Shown: positions 24,006-24,007 of the stretch, in pieces
How positions within the stretch are numbered: position 1 is the stretch's first letter
How the letters are laid out: each line of letters opens with the position of its first letter
Assembly: GCA_009731375.1 (NCBI GenBank)
Contig: BJOX01000074.1
Coordinates: 360,492 to 384,498, forward strand
Origin: Paulinella micropora
Lineage: Eukaryota; Cercozoa; Imbricatea; Euglyphida
Reading direction: 5' to 3'
Length of the DNA stretch: 24,007 bases
Position numbers and translations under genes: made by a program
Notes under the pieces: model-generated
Told to the model about the DNA's origin: nothing
Databases searched by the model: none
Seen by the model: only the letters and a program-made list of their open reading frames with translations

Positions 24006-24007
24006 TT

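Overview
The window is eukaryotic repeat-rich DNA, most likely from an invertebrate animal. The grounds are long (GA)n/(GT)n microsatellites, two full-size Ty3/Gypsy-type LTR retrotransposons, short host-like open frames and draft-assembly gaps (N runs at 917-1144 and 3446-3455). I cannot name the species. No bacterial genes, operons, tRNA, rRNA or CRISPR were seen.

Almost everything from 2048 to about 23563 belongs to two related retrotransposons, called A and B here. Each is about 10.5 kb and encodes Gag (about 880 aa) and Pol (about 1,940 aa: retropepsin-like, RT, RNase H, integrase, unknown C-terminal tail). B sits in reverse orientation inside the gag gene of A. Evidence: A's gag stops at 4657 against B's 3' LTR and resumes at 20043 against B's 5' LTR, both LTRs are 247 bp, and both flanks carry the 4-bp duplication GTGG/CCAC. 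A is flanked by 237/236-bp LTRs with the 4-bp duplication TTGC/GCAA. By hand count A's LTRs differ at about 15 sites and B's at about 7, which agrees with B being younger.

The pieces are not in the order a simple nest would give. Order seen: host flank (1-2047), A 5' LTR and 5' half of gag (+), B 3' LTR and pol (-), host sequence (11552-12102), A 3' LTR, pol and 3' part of gag (-), B 5' LTR and gag (+), host sequence (23564-24007). One inversion (or assembly flip) of about 12 kb explains all of it. Its breakpoints lie at a 10-bp inverted repeat, GTGAGCTTTT (11542-11551) and AAAAGCTCAC (23554-23563). Undoing it would put B gag next to B pol and the second half of A gag next to the first. It would also bring together a small lysine-rich host open frame split by A (12047-12102 + and 2047-1944 -).

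How the elements should work: LTR promoter, about 770-nt structured leader, Gag with a CCCH zinc finger and an Arg/Gly-rich tail, one UGA stop, then Pol in the same frame (readthrough-type layout). Next come about 800 nt of non-coding 3' sequence with conserved hairpins, a purine-rich tract and the 3' LTR. Both pol frames are open end to end; B's gag has two frameshifts and a stop. The left 2 kb is AT-rich DNA with a tandem duplication, followed by about 1.1 kb of (GA)n. The right 440 bp is host-like, holds a tiny Ser/Arg-rich frame and ends in a C28 run.
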